Notes under the pieces: model-generated
Seen by the model: only the letters and a program-made list of their open reading frames with translations
Databases searched by the model: none
Told to the model about the DNA's origin: nothing
Program-made: the position numbers and the translations under genes
Source of the DNA: Eggerthella lenta DSM 2243
GTDB taxonomy: Bacteria; Actinomycetota; Coriobacteriia; Coriobacteriales; Eggerthellaceae
Assembly (NCBI RefSeq): GCF_000024265.1
Contig: NC_013204.1
Coordinates: forward strand, 1,724,180 to 1,788,179
Direction of reading: 5' to 3'
Length of the DNA: 64,000 nucleotides
Shown: positions 18,657-28,649 of the stretch, in pieces
Layout: each line of letters starts with the position of its first letter
Position numbering within the stretch: the first letter of the stretch is position 1

Positions 18657-21302
18657 ATGGGTAACGTACTGCGCGTATTCAAGCGCGATGTGCTGCGCCT
18701 GCTTAAGGCGCCCTGCGCGCTGGTGGTGGTGATCGCGCTGCTCGTGCTGCCTTCAGTGTATACCTGGTACAACGTGGTCGGCTTCTGGAACCCCTACGAC
18801 AACACGGGCAACTTGCGCGTGTGCGTGGTGAACGAGGACGCCGGCGCTTCCAGCGAGCTGACCGGCGAGCTGCACGTGGGCGATATGATCGTGGAGGAGC
18901 TGCGCGAAAACGAGCAGCTTGACTGGGCGTTCGTCGATCGCGCCACCGCCATGGACGAGCTCGATGCGGGCGCGAGCTACGCTGCGTTCGTCATACCCGA
19001 AGACTTCACCGAGCGGCTGCTGTCGCTGACCACCGGCGACTTCGTGCAGCCCGAGCTGGCCTACTACGTGAACGAGAAGACGGGGCCCGTGGCGCCGAAG
19101 ATCACCGACACGGGCGCGAGCACCCTTGACGAGACGATCAACTCCACCTTCGTCTCTACGGTGAGCGATGTGGCCGTGGGCGCGGTCGACCGAGCGTTGG
19201 CGGAGTCGAACGACGCGCTGGACGCATCGAAGGCGAGGGCGGCGGTCAAAGTGGCGGGCGCGGTGCAGGCGATATCCGAGGCGCGCGCCACGCTTGACGG
19301 GATCGTCGCGGCCACCGACGAAGCTCAGGCCAAGGCTGCCGGCTCCAAAGACGCGCTCGGACGGGCGCGCGAGGACATCGCCGCGGCGGGCGACGCCCTC
19401 GCGGCCATCGCGAACCTGACCTCCCAGCTGCAGGGCGAGGCCGCGGAGCTTTCCTCGGCGGCGATGCCCGCCGTGAACAAGACGATCCGCACGGTGTCGG
19501 AAGCGTCCTCGAAAGCGAACGGCGCCGTCGGCAGCATGACCGCGGCGGCGGGCGAGGCGCAGGCGGGCATCGGCGCGACCATCGCGCAGGGCCGCGCCGC
19601 CGCCGAGGAGAGCAAGGCGCTGGCCGCCCAGGTGCGCCAGGCGGCTCAGGCGCTGCCCGAAGGCGATGCGGCCAAAGAGCCGCTCGTCGCGGTCGCCGAT
19701 GCGCTCGACCAGCGTGCGGCCGACGCGCAGGCGACGCTCGACGCTCTCGACGCGGCGAACAGGCAAGCGGGCGATCTCGCGCGCGCGGTGTCCCAAGCGG
19801 GAACGTCCTTCGACGGATCGGTGCAGGGCGCGGCCGATGCAGCGGGGGCGTACGCGGACGGCCTGTTCGGCGATACGGTTCCCACCGTCAACCGAAGCCT
19901 CGCGCAGCTGAGCGCTGTTTCGTCTTCGCTCGCGGCCGCCGTGTCGAACCAACGTCTGCTGATCGACCAGACCGAGTTGGCGATCGGCCAGTTGACCTCC
20001 ACGCTCGTCGCCGCGCGTGAGGCGCTCGGCCAGACCGACGGCATCCTTGCCGATTTGGAGGAAAGCCTGTCCACCGTGCAGACCGACGTGCTGTCGCTCG
20101 GCGAATCGGGAGCGCTCGCGAAGGCGTTCGGCGAGGACGGCCTCGACGCGGCCAAAATCGCCGACTTCATGGGCTCGCCCACCGAACTGGTCACCGAGCA
20201 GCTGTACGAGCTGAACGCGTACGGTTCGGCCATGGCTCCGCTGTTCATGAACCTCACGTTCTGGATCGGCGCGTTCATGCTGCTGGTCATCATGAAGCAG
20301 GAAGTGGACGGTGAAGGCGTGCGCAAGCTCACCGTCACGCAGCGCTACCTGGGGCGCTTCCTGCTGCTGGCCGCGATGGCGGTGCTGCAGGCGGCGATCT
20401 GCTGCGCCGGCGTGCTGGCCATCGGGGTGCAGGCGGCGAACGCTCCCGCGCTCTTCTTCGCTGCCATCGTGGCCTCCCTTTCCTATCTCAGCATCATCTA
20501 CGCGCTGTCGGTTACCCTGCAGCATATCGGCAAGGGTATCTGCATCGTGCTGGTGTTCGCGCAGATCCCCGGCGCGACGGGGCTGTATCCCATCGAGATG
20601 ACCTCGAGCTTCTTCCAGGCCGTCTACCCGTTCTTCCCCTTCACTTACGGCATCGCCGCCATGCGCGAGGCTATCTTCGGCTTCTACGGATCGCAGTACG
20701 TCGACGCCCTGGGGATGCTCGCGCTATTCTTCGCGCTGTTCATGGCGTTCGGCATCCTCGTGCGGCCGCTCATGGCGAACGTCAACCGCATGGTGGCCTG
20801 CCAGGTGCGCGAGAGCGGCATCTTCAACGGGGAGGACGTGGAGATCCCCGCGCGCCCCTATCGCGTGTCGCAGCTGTTCAGAGCGTTGTCTGACAAAGAG
20901 GAGTATCGTGAGGAGCTGCGGGCGCGCATGGAGCGCTTCGAGCGATGGTACCCGCGTCTCATCCGCGGTGCGCTGGCCTTGGGGCTTTCGGTGCCCGTGG
21001 CGCTTGCGGTGGTGTTCTCGCTCACGCCGGCCGAGAAGGTGCAGCTGCTCACGGCGTGGCTGGTTTGGCTCGTCGTGGTGTTCGTGTTCCTCGTGGTGGT
21101 GGAGAGCCTGCGCGCGGGGCTCGAACGCCAGATGAGGCTCGAAGGTATGAGCGACGAGGGGCTGTTGGAGCTGGGCGGCGCGCGCGACCGCATGGTGCGC
21201 TCGTCCGACGACGAGGCGTCCGGTGATCCGGCGCCCGCCGCGGCCTGCGCCTCCGACGCGCATGAAGCGCAGGATGCGGAAGGGGGCGTCGTCCGTGGGT
21301 AA
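18657..21302 (+). CDS. YhgE/Pip-family membrane protein, first of a pair
   Basis: 881 residues. One N-terminal membrane helix (residues 18-38, ending SVYTWYNVVGFWNPYDNTGNL, the YhgE N-terminal signature), then an extracytoplasmic domain with long heptad-rich coiled coil (about residues 170-480, rich in Ala, Asp, Gln), then six membrane helices with the ABC-2 like stretch FPFTYGIAAMREAIFGFYG. ATG 18657 is preferred to ATG 18636 because MGNVLRVFKRD aligns with VGNVIRIVRSD at the start of the next gene. The end overlaps the next gene by 8 bases. Relatives include Pip and ESX/T7SS-associated YueB; cargo unknown. Confidence 0.8.
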   Translation: MGNVLRVFKRDVLRLLKAPCALVVVIALLVLPSVYTWYNVVGFWNPYDNTGNLRVCVVNEDAGASSELTGELHVGDMIVEELRENEQLDWAFVDRATAMDELDAGASYAAFVIPEDFTERLLSLTTGDFVQPELAYYVNEKTGPVAPKITDTGASTLDETINSTFVSTVSDVAVGAVDRALAESNDALDASKARAAVKVAGAVQAISEARATLDGIVAATDEAQAKAAGSKDALGRAREDIAAAGDALAAIANLTSQLQGEAAELSSAAMPAVNKTIRTVSEASSKANGAVGSMTAAAGEAQAGIGATIAQGRAAAEESKALAAQVRQAAQALPEGDAAKEPLVAVADALDQRAADAQATLDALDAANRQAGDLARAVSQAGTSFDGSVQGAADAAGAYADGLFGDTVPTVNRSLAQLSAVSSSLAAAVSNQRLLIDQTELAIGQLTSTLVAAREALGQTDGILADLEESLSTVQTDVLSLGESGALAKAFGEDGLDAAKIADFMGSPTELVTEQLYELNAYGSAMAPLFMNLTFWIGAFMLLVIMKQEVDGEGVRKLTVTQRYLGRFLLLAAMAVLQAAICCAGVLAIGVQAANAPALFFAAIVASLSYLSIIYALSVTLQHIGKGICIVLVFAQIPGATGLYPIEMTSSFFQAVYPFFPFTYGIAAMREAIFGFYGSQYVDALGMLALFFALFMAFGILVRPLMANVNRMVACQVRESGIFNGEDVEIPARPYRVSQLFRALSDKEEYREELRARMERFERWYPRLIRGALALGLSVPVALAVVFSLTPAEKVQLLTAWLVWLVVVFVFLVVVESLRAGLERQMRLEGMSDEGLLELGGARDRMVRSSDDEASGDPAPAAACASDAHEAQDAEGGVVRG

Positions 21303-23481
21303 CGTGATCCGCATCGTGCGCAGCGACTTCAAGCGGCTGTTCGCGAACGCGATGAGCGTGATCATCGTGATCGGGCTCGTGGTGATGCCGTCGATCTTCG
21401 CGTGGTACAACGTCATCGCGTGTTGGAACGTGTTCGACAACACGGGCAACCTGACGGTGGCGGTAGCGAACGTCGACGACGGCTACGAGAGCGATCTCGT
21501 GCCTTTGCGCGTGAACATCGGCGAGCGGGTGGTGTCGGCTCTGCGAGCAAATGACCAGATCGACTGGACGTTCACCACCGAGGAGGACGCGGTGGACGGC
21601 GCGCGGTCGGGACGCTACTACGCGGCCGTGGTCATCCCCGCGGGGTTCAGCAAGGATATGCTGACGTTCTACTCCGAGGACGTGCAGCACGCCCGTATCG
21701 TCTACTACGCCAACGAGAAGAAGAGCGCTATTGCGCCGAAGATCACCGATCAAGGTGCCGATTCGGTATCGTACCAGGTGAACGAGGTGTTCGCCCAGAC
21801 GTTGTCAGAAGTGGCGCTGGGCATCGCCGAGTCGATGTCCGCCTACGCCGACGAGGCAGACGTGGGCGGGCGCATTGCGGGTGTGTCGGGGAAAGTGCGC
21901 GACATGGGAGCGCAAGCCGAACGGATGGCGTCGGTGCTGGAACTGTATTCGTCGCTGGCCGGCGCTGCGCAGACGCTCGCGAGCGACTCGGGCAAGCTGG
22001 TAGTCGCAGCGCAAAACGGGGTCGATGGCCTCGACGCCGCATCGTCTCAGGGCTCTACGTCGGCCTCCGACCTGGTGACGGCCGTGAAAGGGTCGGTCGA
22101 CGACCTTGCGGGCGCACTCGACGGTGCTGCCGCGCGCTTCGACGAGGTGTCTGCCTCCGCAGGGGCGCTGTTCGACGCCGCCTCGACCGGTGCCGCGCAG
22201 GGCGCGGCAGGGCTGCGGGGCCAGGCCGAAGCTGTGGACGCGCAGATCGCGCGGTACCGTAGCGCCATAGAGCAGCTCGAGGAGCTGCGAGGCTCGTTGC
22301 CTTCCGATGCCCAGCAGGCGCTCGACGCCGTCATCGCGCGCATGAGCGCCGTCGTCTCGCTTATGGAGGGCATGCGCGACAACCTGGGCGCCGCAGCCGA
22401 GAGGCTGGAGGCTGGAAACGCCGACGTGGAGGCTCAGCGCGCGGAGGTCGAACGGCTTGCGGCTGAGGCGCGGCAGGCCTCCGACGACCTCGCAGCCTCG
22501 TTCGACAGCGGGCTCAAGCCGGGCTTGCAGCAGCTCGCGGACAGCGCGGGCGTGCTTGCGGCTAACATGGGAGACGGCCTGGACGGTCTGCGCTCGTCGG
22601 GCGCCGATCTGTCCGCGTCCGCAGGGTCGGCCGCCGACGTGCTGGGCGATGCGCGCGCGAAGGTGGACGAGGCGGCGCAGAAGTTGCGCGAAACGGCGCG
22701 CGAGCTGGATACGCTCGCCGACGGCGTGGACGAGGCGCTGGTCGCGGGCGACGCGGACGCGCTGCGCGCGGTGCTGGGCGCCGACGCGCAGCTCTTGTCG
22801 AAGGCGCTCGCAGCGCCGGTGGGCATCGAGCGCGAGGCCGTGTTCCCGGCTGAGAACTTCGGTTCGGCCATGGCCCCGCTGTACACGACGCTCGCCCTGT
22901 TCATCGGGTCGCTTTTGATCCTCGTGGTGGTGAAGCCGACGGTTTCCGACCGCACCCGCGAGCAGCTGTCCGACCCGCAGCCGCGCCAGCTGTTCATGGG
23001 GCGCTTCGGCGTGCTGGCGTTCTTGTCGCTCGCGCAGACCACGGTGATGGGCTTGGGGAACCTGCTGTTCTTGCAGGTGCAGGTTGCCGAGCCCGCGCTG
23101 TTCATGCTGTGCTTCTGGATAGCCGGCCTCGTGTTCACGTTCCTGATATACGCGCTGGTGGCGGCGTTCGCGAACCTCGGCAAGGCCGTGGCGGTGCTGC
23201 TGTTGATCATCCAGGTGACGGGGTGCGGCGGGTCGTTCCCGCTGCAGCTACTGCCGCCGTTCGTGCAGGCCCTGAGCCCCTGGCTTCCCGCCACGCACGT
23301 GGTGAACGCCATGCGGGCGGCCATGTTCGGCACCTACGGCGCCGACTTCTGGACGGAGATCGGGCTGCTCCTGCTGTTCCTGATCCCCGCGGCGCTCATC
23401 GGCCTCGTGCTGCGCAAACCCCTCGCCAAGTTCATGACCTGGTACGTCGAGCAGGTAGAGTCGTCCAAGCTCGTAGGGTAG
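21295..23481 (+). CDS. YhgE/Pip-family membrane protein, second of a pair
   Basis: 728 residues, same build as its upstream neighbour: N-terminal helix with FAWYNVIACWNVFDNTGNL, a coiled-coil extracytoplasmic region at about residues 170-500, and a C-terminal six-helix ABC-2 like domain containing SPWLPATHVVNAMRAAMFG. Start is GTG 21295 within the end of the preceding gene, with AAGGGGG upstream; in-frame ATGs at 21262 and 21274 are alternatives. Two different but paralogous subunits encoded in a coupled pair suggest a heteromeric complex. Confidence 0.8.
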   Translation: MGNVIRIVRSDFKRLFANAMSVIIVIGLVVMPSIFAWYNVIACWNVFDNTGNLTVAVANVDDGYESDLVPLRVNIGERVVSALRANDQIDWTFTTEEDAVDGARSGRYYAAVVIPAGFSKDMLTFYSEDVQHARIVYYANEKKSAIAPKITDQGADSVSYQVNEVFAQTLSEVALGIAESMSAYADEADVGGRIAGVSGKVRDMGAQAERMASVLELYSSLAGAAQTLASDSGKLVVAAQNGVDGLDAASSQGSTSASDLVTAVKGSVDDLAGALDGAAARFDEVSASAGALFDAASTGAAQGAAGLRGQAEAVDAQIARYRSAIEQLEELRGSLPSDAQQALDAVIARMSAVVSLMEGMRDNLGAAAERLEAGNADVEAQRAEVERLAAEARQASDDLAASFDSGLKPGLQQLADSAGVLAANMGDGLDGLRSSGADLSASAGSAADVLGDARAKVDEAAQKLRETARELDTLADGVDEALVAGDADALRAVLGADAQLLSKALAAPVGIEREAVFPAENFGSAMAPLYTTLALFIGSLLILVVVKPTVSDRTREQLSDPQPRQLFMGRFGVLAFLSLAQTTVMGLGNLLFLQVQVAEPALFMLCFWIAGLVFTFLIYALVAAFANLGKAVAVLLLIIQVTGCGGSFPLQLLPPFVQALSPWLPATHVVNAMRAAMFGTYGADFWTEIGLLLLFLIPAALIGLVLRKPLAKFMTWYVEQVESSKLVG

Positions 23482-23539
23482 GGCCTGCGGCTTCCTTGTC
23501 AAGGCCCGCGGCACGCCCCCCGGCCTTGCCTTCTTGTGG

Positions 23540-23545
23540 CATAAT
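23540..23545 (+). promoter_or_regulatory. Candidate -10 box for ABC exporter gene
   Basis: CATAAT preceded by TGTGG, 29 bases before the ATG at 23575. Confidence 0.4.
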
Positions 23546-23574
23546 CGTGCTGAGAAAAGAGAAAGGAATCCCGC

Positions 23575-25368
23575 ATGGCACGAACCGGTGCTCCGTCGAC
23601 GACGCGTCGCACGCTCTACTACTTCTGGCTGGTCACCCGTAAGCACATCGGGCTGTTCGCCGCGCTCATGACCGCGACGTTTCTGTTCGTGGCGCTGCTT
23701 TCGTACGGCAACCCCTACGTCATGAGCCTCGTGGTGGATCGCGTGAGCGCGGGCTCGGTGGCGCCCGACGAGGTGTTCTCGGTGTTCGGCCCCTACATCG
23801 CCGCGCTCATCCTCATCAACGTGGCCGGCCAGGCGGCCAGCAAGGTGCAGGACTACACGATGTACCGGCTGGAGATCGCCGCGTCCTACGACTTGGCCAC
23901 CATGTCGTTCGACGCGCTGTCGAACCAGTCGATGTCGTTCCACTCAAACCGCTTCGGCGGCACGCTGGTCAGCCAGACGACGAAGTTCATGAGCGCCTAC
24001 CAGCTGCTGCTGGAAACCATCACGTTCCCGTTTCTGCCGGTCATCTGCTCGGTGGTGTTCACCTGTGCCATCCTCGCGCCGCGCGTGCCGGTGTACGTGG
24101 CCATCCTCATGGTGCTGCTGGCGGTGTACGCGGGCGTGTCGTACTACATGTACAAGCGCATCCTGCACCTCAACGAGCAGGCGGCCAGCGCGCAGAACCA
24201 GCTGTCGGGCGAGCTGTCCGACTCGGTGGCGAACATCCTGGCGGTGAAGACCTACGGGCGCGAGGACTACGAGCGGGGGCTGTTCGACCAGGCGAACCGC
24301 GAGGTGGTGGCGCGCGACTCGAAGCGCATGTGGGCGTCGCTGACGCGCGGCATCGTGACGGCGTGCATCACCATCGCCATTATGAGCGTGGTGGCGGTGT
24401 TCATCGCGGGCGGCAACGCGTGGTACGGTATCACGCCCGGCACGCTCGTGGTGATGTTCACCTACACCTACACGGTGACGAACCAGTTCAACTTCATCAA
24501 CAACGGGCTGCAGCGCTTCAACCGCGCGTTCGGCGACGCGAGCGGCATGACCGTCATCCTTGACGAGCCGCGCCTCGTGGACGACAAGCCCGGCGCGCCG
24601 GAGCTCGAGGTGCGCGAGGGCGCCATCGACTTCGAGGGCATCGACTTCTGGTACACCGACGGCGACGCGTGCACGCACGTGTTCGACGACTTCGAGCTGC
24701 ATATCCCCGCAGGCCAGCGCGTGGGCCTCGTGGGCACGAGCGGGGCGGGGAAGACCACGCTCACGAAGCTTTTGCTGCGCTTGTCCGACATCCAGGAGGG
24801 GCGCATCCTCATCGACGGCCAGAACATCGCCGAGACGACGCAGCAGTCGCTGCGCCGCCAGATCGCCTACGTGCCGCAGGAGGCGCTGCTGTTCCATCGC
24901 ACCATCGCCGAGAACATCGCCTACGGGCGGCCCGACGCCACGATGGAGCAGATCCGCGAAGCGGCGCGCCAGGCGAACGCGCTGGAGTTCATCGAGCGGC
25001 TGCCGCAGGGCTTCGACACCGTCACGGGCGAGCGCGGCGTGAAGCTGTCGGGCGGCCAGCGTCAGCGCATCGCCATCGCGCGGGCGCTTCTGGCCGACTG
25101 CCCGGTGCTCGTGCTGGACGAGGCCACGAGCGCGCTCGACTCCGAAAGCGAGCAGCTGGTGCAAGACGCGCTGGCAACGCTCATGCGCGGGCGCACGTCC
25201 ATCGTGGTGGCACACCGCCTGTCCACCGTGGCCAGCCTCGACCGCATCGTGGTGCTCGACGGCGGCAAGGTGGCCGAGGACGGCCCGCACGCCCAGCTCA
25301 TCGAGCAGGGCGGCGAGTACGCGAACCTCTGGAGCCGCCAGACGGGGGCGTATTTGGAAGAGGAGTGA
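23575..25368 (+). CDS. ABC transporter, permease fused to ATPase (half-transporter)
   Basis: 597 residues. Six membrane helices (residues 20-330) of the type I exporter (type IV) fold, followed by a nucleotide-binding domain: Walker A GTSGAGKTTLTK near residue 390, Q-loop YVPQEALLFHRT, signature LSGGQRQRIAIA near 490, Walker B VLVLDEATSALD near 510, H-loop VVAHRLSTV. All catalytic residues are present, so it can act as a homodimer. Substrate cannot be told; MsbA/LmrA-like lipid or drug export is the family norm. AAAGGAA lies 6 bases upstream. No partner half-transporter is adjacent. Confidence 0.88.
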   Translation: MARTGAPSTTRRTLYYFWLVTRKHIGLFAALMTATFLFVALLSYGNPYVMSLVVDRVSAGSVAPDEVFSVFGPYIAALILINVAGQAASKVQDYTMYRLEIAASYDLATMSFDALSNQSMSFHSNRFGGTLVSQTTKFMSAYQLLLETITFPFLPVICSVVFTCAILAPRVPVYVAILMVLLAVYAGVSYYMYKRILHLNEQAASAQNQLSGELSDSVANILAVKTYGREDYERGLFDQANREVVARDSKRMWASLTRGIVTACITIAIMSVVAVFIAGGNAWYGITPGTLVVMFTYTYTVTNQFNFINNGLQRFNRAFGDASGMTVILDEPRLVDDKPGAPELEVREGAIDFEGIDFWYTDGDACTHVFDDFELHIPAGQRVGLVGTSGAGKTTLTKLLLRLSDIQEGRILIDGQNIAETTQQSLRRQIAYVPQEALLFHRTIAENIAYGRPDATMEQIREAARQANALEFIERLPQGFDTVTGERGVKLSGGQRQRIAIARALLADCPVLVLDEATSALDSESEQLVQDALATLMRGRTSIVVAHRLSTVASLDRIVVLDGGKVAEDGPHAQLIEQGGEYANLWSRQTGAYLEEE

Positions 25369-25530
25369 CGCTCGGCGAGGGAGGGGAGTCCTTGCGCGGG
25401 AGGCTGTGCTTCGCGCGGTCAACCCTTCGTCAATGAGCGCCCTACGCTTCGCGCCCGAACGGCCGATCCGCCGCCGTTGCGGGCTATCGTTTTCGGGCAA
25501 ATAGACGAAACCGAAGCGAAAGGGTTTACC

Positions 25531-26838
25531 ATGACCTCTCTATGGGCGGAGCGCACCCCGAGGCCCGACGGCATCGCGAAAACGCTCGACGGAGACGTAT
25601 CCGTCGACGTGCTGGTCATCGGCGGCGGCATGGCGGGCATGCTGTGCGCCTACCTGCTGGGCCGGGCCGGTTGCTCGTGCGCGGTGGTCGAGCAGAGCCT
25701 CGTCGGGTCGGGCGTCACGCAGAACACCACGGCGAAGGTGACCGCGCAGCACAACCTCGTGTACGACCGGCTGATCAGGGAGCACGGCGCCGAGAACGCG
25801 CGGCTGTACTACGAGGCGAACCAGGCCGCCGTGGCGGGGCTTCGGCAGCTGAGCGACGCCTTCCCCTGCGATTTCGAGGAGAAGACCGCCTACGTGTACG
25901 CCGAGGAGTCGACGGAGGGTCTGGAGCGCGAGCTCGCCGCCTACGAGCAGCTGGGCATCCCGCATCATGTCCTGCCGAGCGCGCCGGTGCCGATCGCGAA
26001 CAAAGGAGCGCTGGGGATGGAGCGCCAGGCGCAGTTCAACCCCCTCAAGCTGCTCTACGGGCTGGCGCCGTCGGTCGACGTGTACGAGAACGCCTTCGTC
26101 TCGGAGGTGTCGGGAACCACGGCGCGCACGCAAGAGGGCTCCATCACTGCCGAGCACATCGTGTTCGCGACCCATTACCCCCTGGTCAACATCCCGGGAC
26201 TCTATTTCATGAAGCTCCACCAGGAGCGTTCCTACGCGCTTGCGCTCAAGGACGCCCCCGCTGTGGACGGCATGTTCATCGGCGAGGGCGGCGGCTTCTC
26301 CTTCCGCACCTACGAGGATTTCCTTCTGGTGGGCGGCGGGGGCCATCGCACGGGCAAGGGGCCGGGGTCGGAGGAAGGCTACCGCGCGATCCGCACGTTC
26401 GCGGACGCGGCGTACCCGGGTTGCGTCGAGTGCTGCGCGTGGGCGACGCAGGACTGCATGAGCCTGGACGGCATGCCCTACATCGGCGTGCACCGACGTG
26501 AGAACCCCCGCTGGTATGTGGCAACCGGGTTCAGCAAGTGGGGGATGACCGGGTCGTACGTGGCGGCGAAGGCCATTGCCGACCTGATCGCGACGGGCGA
26601 GAGCCCCGTCGAGGACCTGTTCTTCCCGCAGCGCTCCATGCTGAACGTCGCGCTGTTCTCCAATTTGGGCACCTCGACGGCGAACCTGGTGAAGCCGGGG
26701 AAGCGGTGCTCGCATATGGGATGCAGCCTCGAGCGCAACGACGTCGAGGACTCGTGGGACTGTCCTTGCCACGGGTCGCGCTTCGACGCGGACGGCAACG
26801 TCCTCGACGGGCCCGCAACGAAGCCGATCTCGGTGTGA
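25531..26838 (+). CDS. FAD-dependent oxidoreductase with C-terminal Rieske domain
   Basis: 435 residues. The N-terminal FAD-binding fold has VDVLVIGGGMAGMLCAYLLG (GxGxxG type, residues 24-43) and belongs to the DAO group. The last 60 residues carry the Rieske [2Fe-2S] ligands CSHMGC and CPCHGS (Cys-x-His, Cys-x2-His). This fusion is known in soluble oxidoreductases of many bacteria; the electron donor and substrate are not known. ATG 25531 has GAAAGGG about 10 bases upstream. The gene appears monocistronic. Confidence 0.85.
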   Translation: MTSLWAERTPRPDGIAKTLDGDVSVDVLVIGGGMAGMLCAYLLGRAGCSCAVVEQSLVGSGVTQNTTAKVTAQHNLVYDRLIREHGAENARLYYEANQAAVAGLRQLSDAFPCDFEEKTAYVYAEESTEGLERELAAYEQLGIPHHVLPSAPVPIANKGALGMERQAQFNPLKLLYGLAPSVDVYENAFVSEVSGTTARTQEGSITAEHIVFATHYPLVNIPGLYFMKLHQERSYALALKDAPAVDGMFIGEGGGFSFRTYEDFLLVGGGGHRTGKGPGSEEGYRAIRTFADAAYPGCVECCAWATQDCMSLDGMPYIGVHRRENPRWYVATGFSKWGMTGSYVAAKAIADLIATGESPVEDLFFPQRSMLNVALFSNLGTSTANLVKPGKRCSHMGCSLERNDVEDSWDCPCHGSRFDADGNVLDGPATKPISV

Positions 26839-26876
26839 AAGCGGTAGCGGCTCCTCCGGCTCCGCGTTGGACGTGC

Positions 26877-26882
26877 TATACT
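26877..26882 (+). promoter_or_regulatory. Candidate -10 box for Y-polymerase operon
   Basis: TATACT preceded by GTGC, 43 bases before the ATG. The downstream leader has GAAC and GTTGAAC words, but not the canonical actinobacterial SOS box, so LexA control is not shown. Confidence 0.45.
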
Positions 26883-26925
26883 AAACGAACAAGTGTGCTA
26901 GTTGAACGGGGGAGGGGTCGGCGCG

Positions 26926-28257
26926 ATGGAGCGCACGTACGTGTGCATAGATCTGAAGAGCTTCTACGCCAGCGTCGAATGCGTCGACCGCGGGCTGGAC
27001 CCGCTGACGGCGAACCTCGTCGTGGCCGATCCCGACCGCACGGAGAAGACCATCTGCCTGGCCATCACGCCGTCCATGAAGGCGCTCGGCCTGTCCAGCC
27101 GTTGCCGCGTGTTCGAGATCCCCGAGAACGTGGACTACGTCATGGCGAAGCCGCGCATGCAGCGCTACATGGAGGCGTCGGCCGACATTTACTCCATCTA
27201 CCTGCGCTTCGTGTCGCCCGAGGACGTCCATCCCTATTCCATCGACGAATGCTTCATCGATGCGACGCCGTACCTGTCGCTGTACCGGACGAGCGCCCGG
27301 GAGTTCGCCGTCATGCTCATGGAGGCGGTGCTGGCCGAGACGGGCGTGCGCGCCACGGCAGGGGTCGGGCCGAACCTGTTCTTGGCGAAAGTGGCGCTCG
27401 ACATCACGGCGAAGCACGCCCGGGACTGCATCGGCTTTCTCGACCAGGCCGAGTTCGAGCGCACTATCCAGACCCACCGGCCCATCACCGATATCTGGAA
27501 CATCGGCCCGGGCATCGCGAGGCGCCTGGCGAAGTACGCGGTGTACGACCTGCGCGGCGTATGCGAGATGAGCGAGGCCACGCTGTACCGCGAGTTCGGC
27601 GTGAACGCGGAGTATCTGATCGACCACGCCCACGGCGTCGAGCCGTGCACCATCGCCGACATCCACGCCTACGAGCCGAGCGGGCATTCTCTGGGCAACG
27701 GCCAGGTGCTGCCGTGCGACTACTCGTTCGAGGAAGCGCGCGACGTGCTGCGCGAGATGGTGGATCAGCTGGTGCTCGATCTCGTGGAGAAACGTCTGGT
27801 CGCCGGATCGATATCGCTGTACGTGGGGTACGCGAAGGGTCCAGGCGAGCGTGCGGGCGAATCGGACGGCGCGTTCTTCGACGGCGGCCACGGCAGGCGC
27901 CCCGCAAGCGGCCGCCGCGGTTTCTCTCACACCGGCTCCACGCGCAGGCAGGCGGATCGCACGAACCTCTACTCGAAGCTCATGCCGCGGTTCCTCGACC
28001 TGTTCGACGAGACCACGCGCAAAGACGCGCCCATCCGCCGCATCAACGTGGGCGTCGGCGGGGTGCTCCCCGAGGAGTTCGCCACGATGGACCTGTTCTC
28101 GGACGTGGAAGCGGAGGCCGAGGAACATCGCCTGCAGCAGGCCGTGCTGGCCGTGAAGGGGCGCTTCGGCAAGAACGCGCTTCTGCGCGGCACCAGCTTG
28201 AAAGAGAAGGCCACGGCGCGCGAGCGCAACGAGCAGATCGGAGGGCACCATGCCTGA
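26926..28257 (+). CDS. Y-family DNA polymerase (UvrX/UmuC-like)
   Basis: 443 residues. Catalytic acidic residues are present: Asp8 in CIDLKSFYASVE and the pair in SIDECFID near residue 109. The thumb shows the helix-hairpin-helix IWNIGPGIARRLAKY. The little-finger region (residues 260-400) contains a low-complexity Gly/Arg insert (GGHGRRPASGRRGF). These enzymes copy past DNA lesions. The strong GGGGGAGGGG site 9 bases upstream fixes ATG 26926. The last 8 bases overlap the YolD-like gene, the same pairing as UvrX/YolD in Firmicutes. Confidence 0.88.
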   Translation: MERTYVCIDLKSFYASVECVDRGLDPLTANLVVADPDRTEKTICLAITPSMKALGLSSRCRVFEIPENVDYVMAKPRMQRYMEASADIYSIYLRFVSPEDVHPYSIDECFIDATPYLSLYRTSAREFAVMLMEAVLAETGVRATAGVGPNLFLAKVALDITAKHARDCIGFLDQAEFERTIQTHRPITDIWNIGPGIARRLAKYAVYDLRGVCEMSEATLYREFGVNAEYLIDHAHGVEPCTIADIHAYEPSGHSLGNGQVLPCDYSFEEARDVLREMVDQLVLDLVEKRLVAGSISLYVGYAKGPGERAGESDGAFFDGGHGRRPASGRRGFSHTGSTRRQADRTNLYSKLMPRFLDLFDETTRKDAPIRRINVGVGGVLPEEFATMDLFSDVEAEAEEHRLQQAVLAVKGRFGKNALLRGTSLKEKATARERNEQIGGHHA

Positions 28258-28573
28258 GCGCCGACCCCGCGCCGACCGCGCGCAGCAGTTCATGCCGTTC
28301 GCCGCGCTCAAAGGCTACTACGACCTCATCCGCGAGCGCGAGCGCGTGGCAGAGCCGAAGCGCGAGCTGACCGACGAGCAGGCGCTCGAGCTGTCGCGAA
28401 AGCTCTCCCAGCTGAAACGGCGCGAGATGGCGTGCATCGTCCACTACGACGGCGAAGCGTACGTCACCGCGCGCGGCCTGGTCAGCGACATCGACCTCGC
28501 GGCCCGCACCGTCACCGTCGTCCGCACCCGCATCCCCCTCGACGACATCGCGGACATCCGGACGGACGCGTGA
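28250..28573 (+). CDS. YolD-like small protein, partner of Y-polymerase
   Basis: 107 residues. The N-terminus (RADRAQQFMPFAALKGYYDLI) and the middle (KRREMACIVHYDGEAYVTARGLVSDIDLAARTVTVV) fit the YolD-like family, which is encoded next to UmuC/UvrX polymerases. Its exact job is unknown; a regulatory or beta-clamp-type accessory role has been suggested for the family. It is translationally coupled to the polymerase by an 8-base overlap and followed by a large hairpin. Confidence 0.75.
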   Translation: MPERRPRADRAQQFMPFAALKGYYDLIRERERVAEPKRELTDEQALELSRKLSQLKRREMACIVHYDGEAYVTARGLVSDIDLAARTVTVVRTRIPLDDIADIRTDA

Positions 28574-28574
28574 C

Positions 28575-28634
28575 GCATCATCGCCCGAAAAACACGCTCG
28601 AAGGCCGTTTTGCGTGTTTTTCGGGCGATGATGC
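28575..28634. terminator. Bidirectional terminator between convergent genes
   Basis: Perfect 23-bp inverted repeat (28575-28597 and 28612-28634) with a 14-base loop. The arms contain A5 and T5 runs on each side, so it can end transcripts from both the YolD-like gene and the UvrA-like gene. Confidence 0.85.
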
Positions 28635-28649
28635 ACGTGCGATGGTGCA

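Noticed and set aside
26880-26910. Possible SOS box before the Y-polymerase
   Set aside because: GAAC words are present but spacing and symmetry do not match the actinobacterial LexA consensus.
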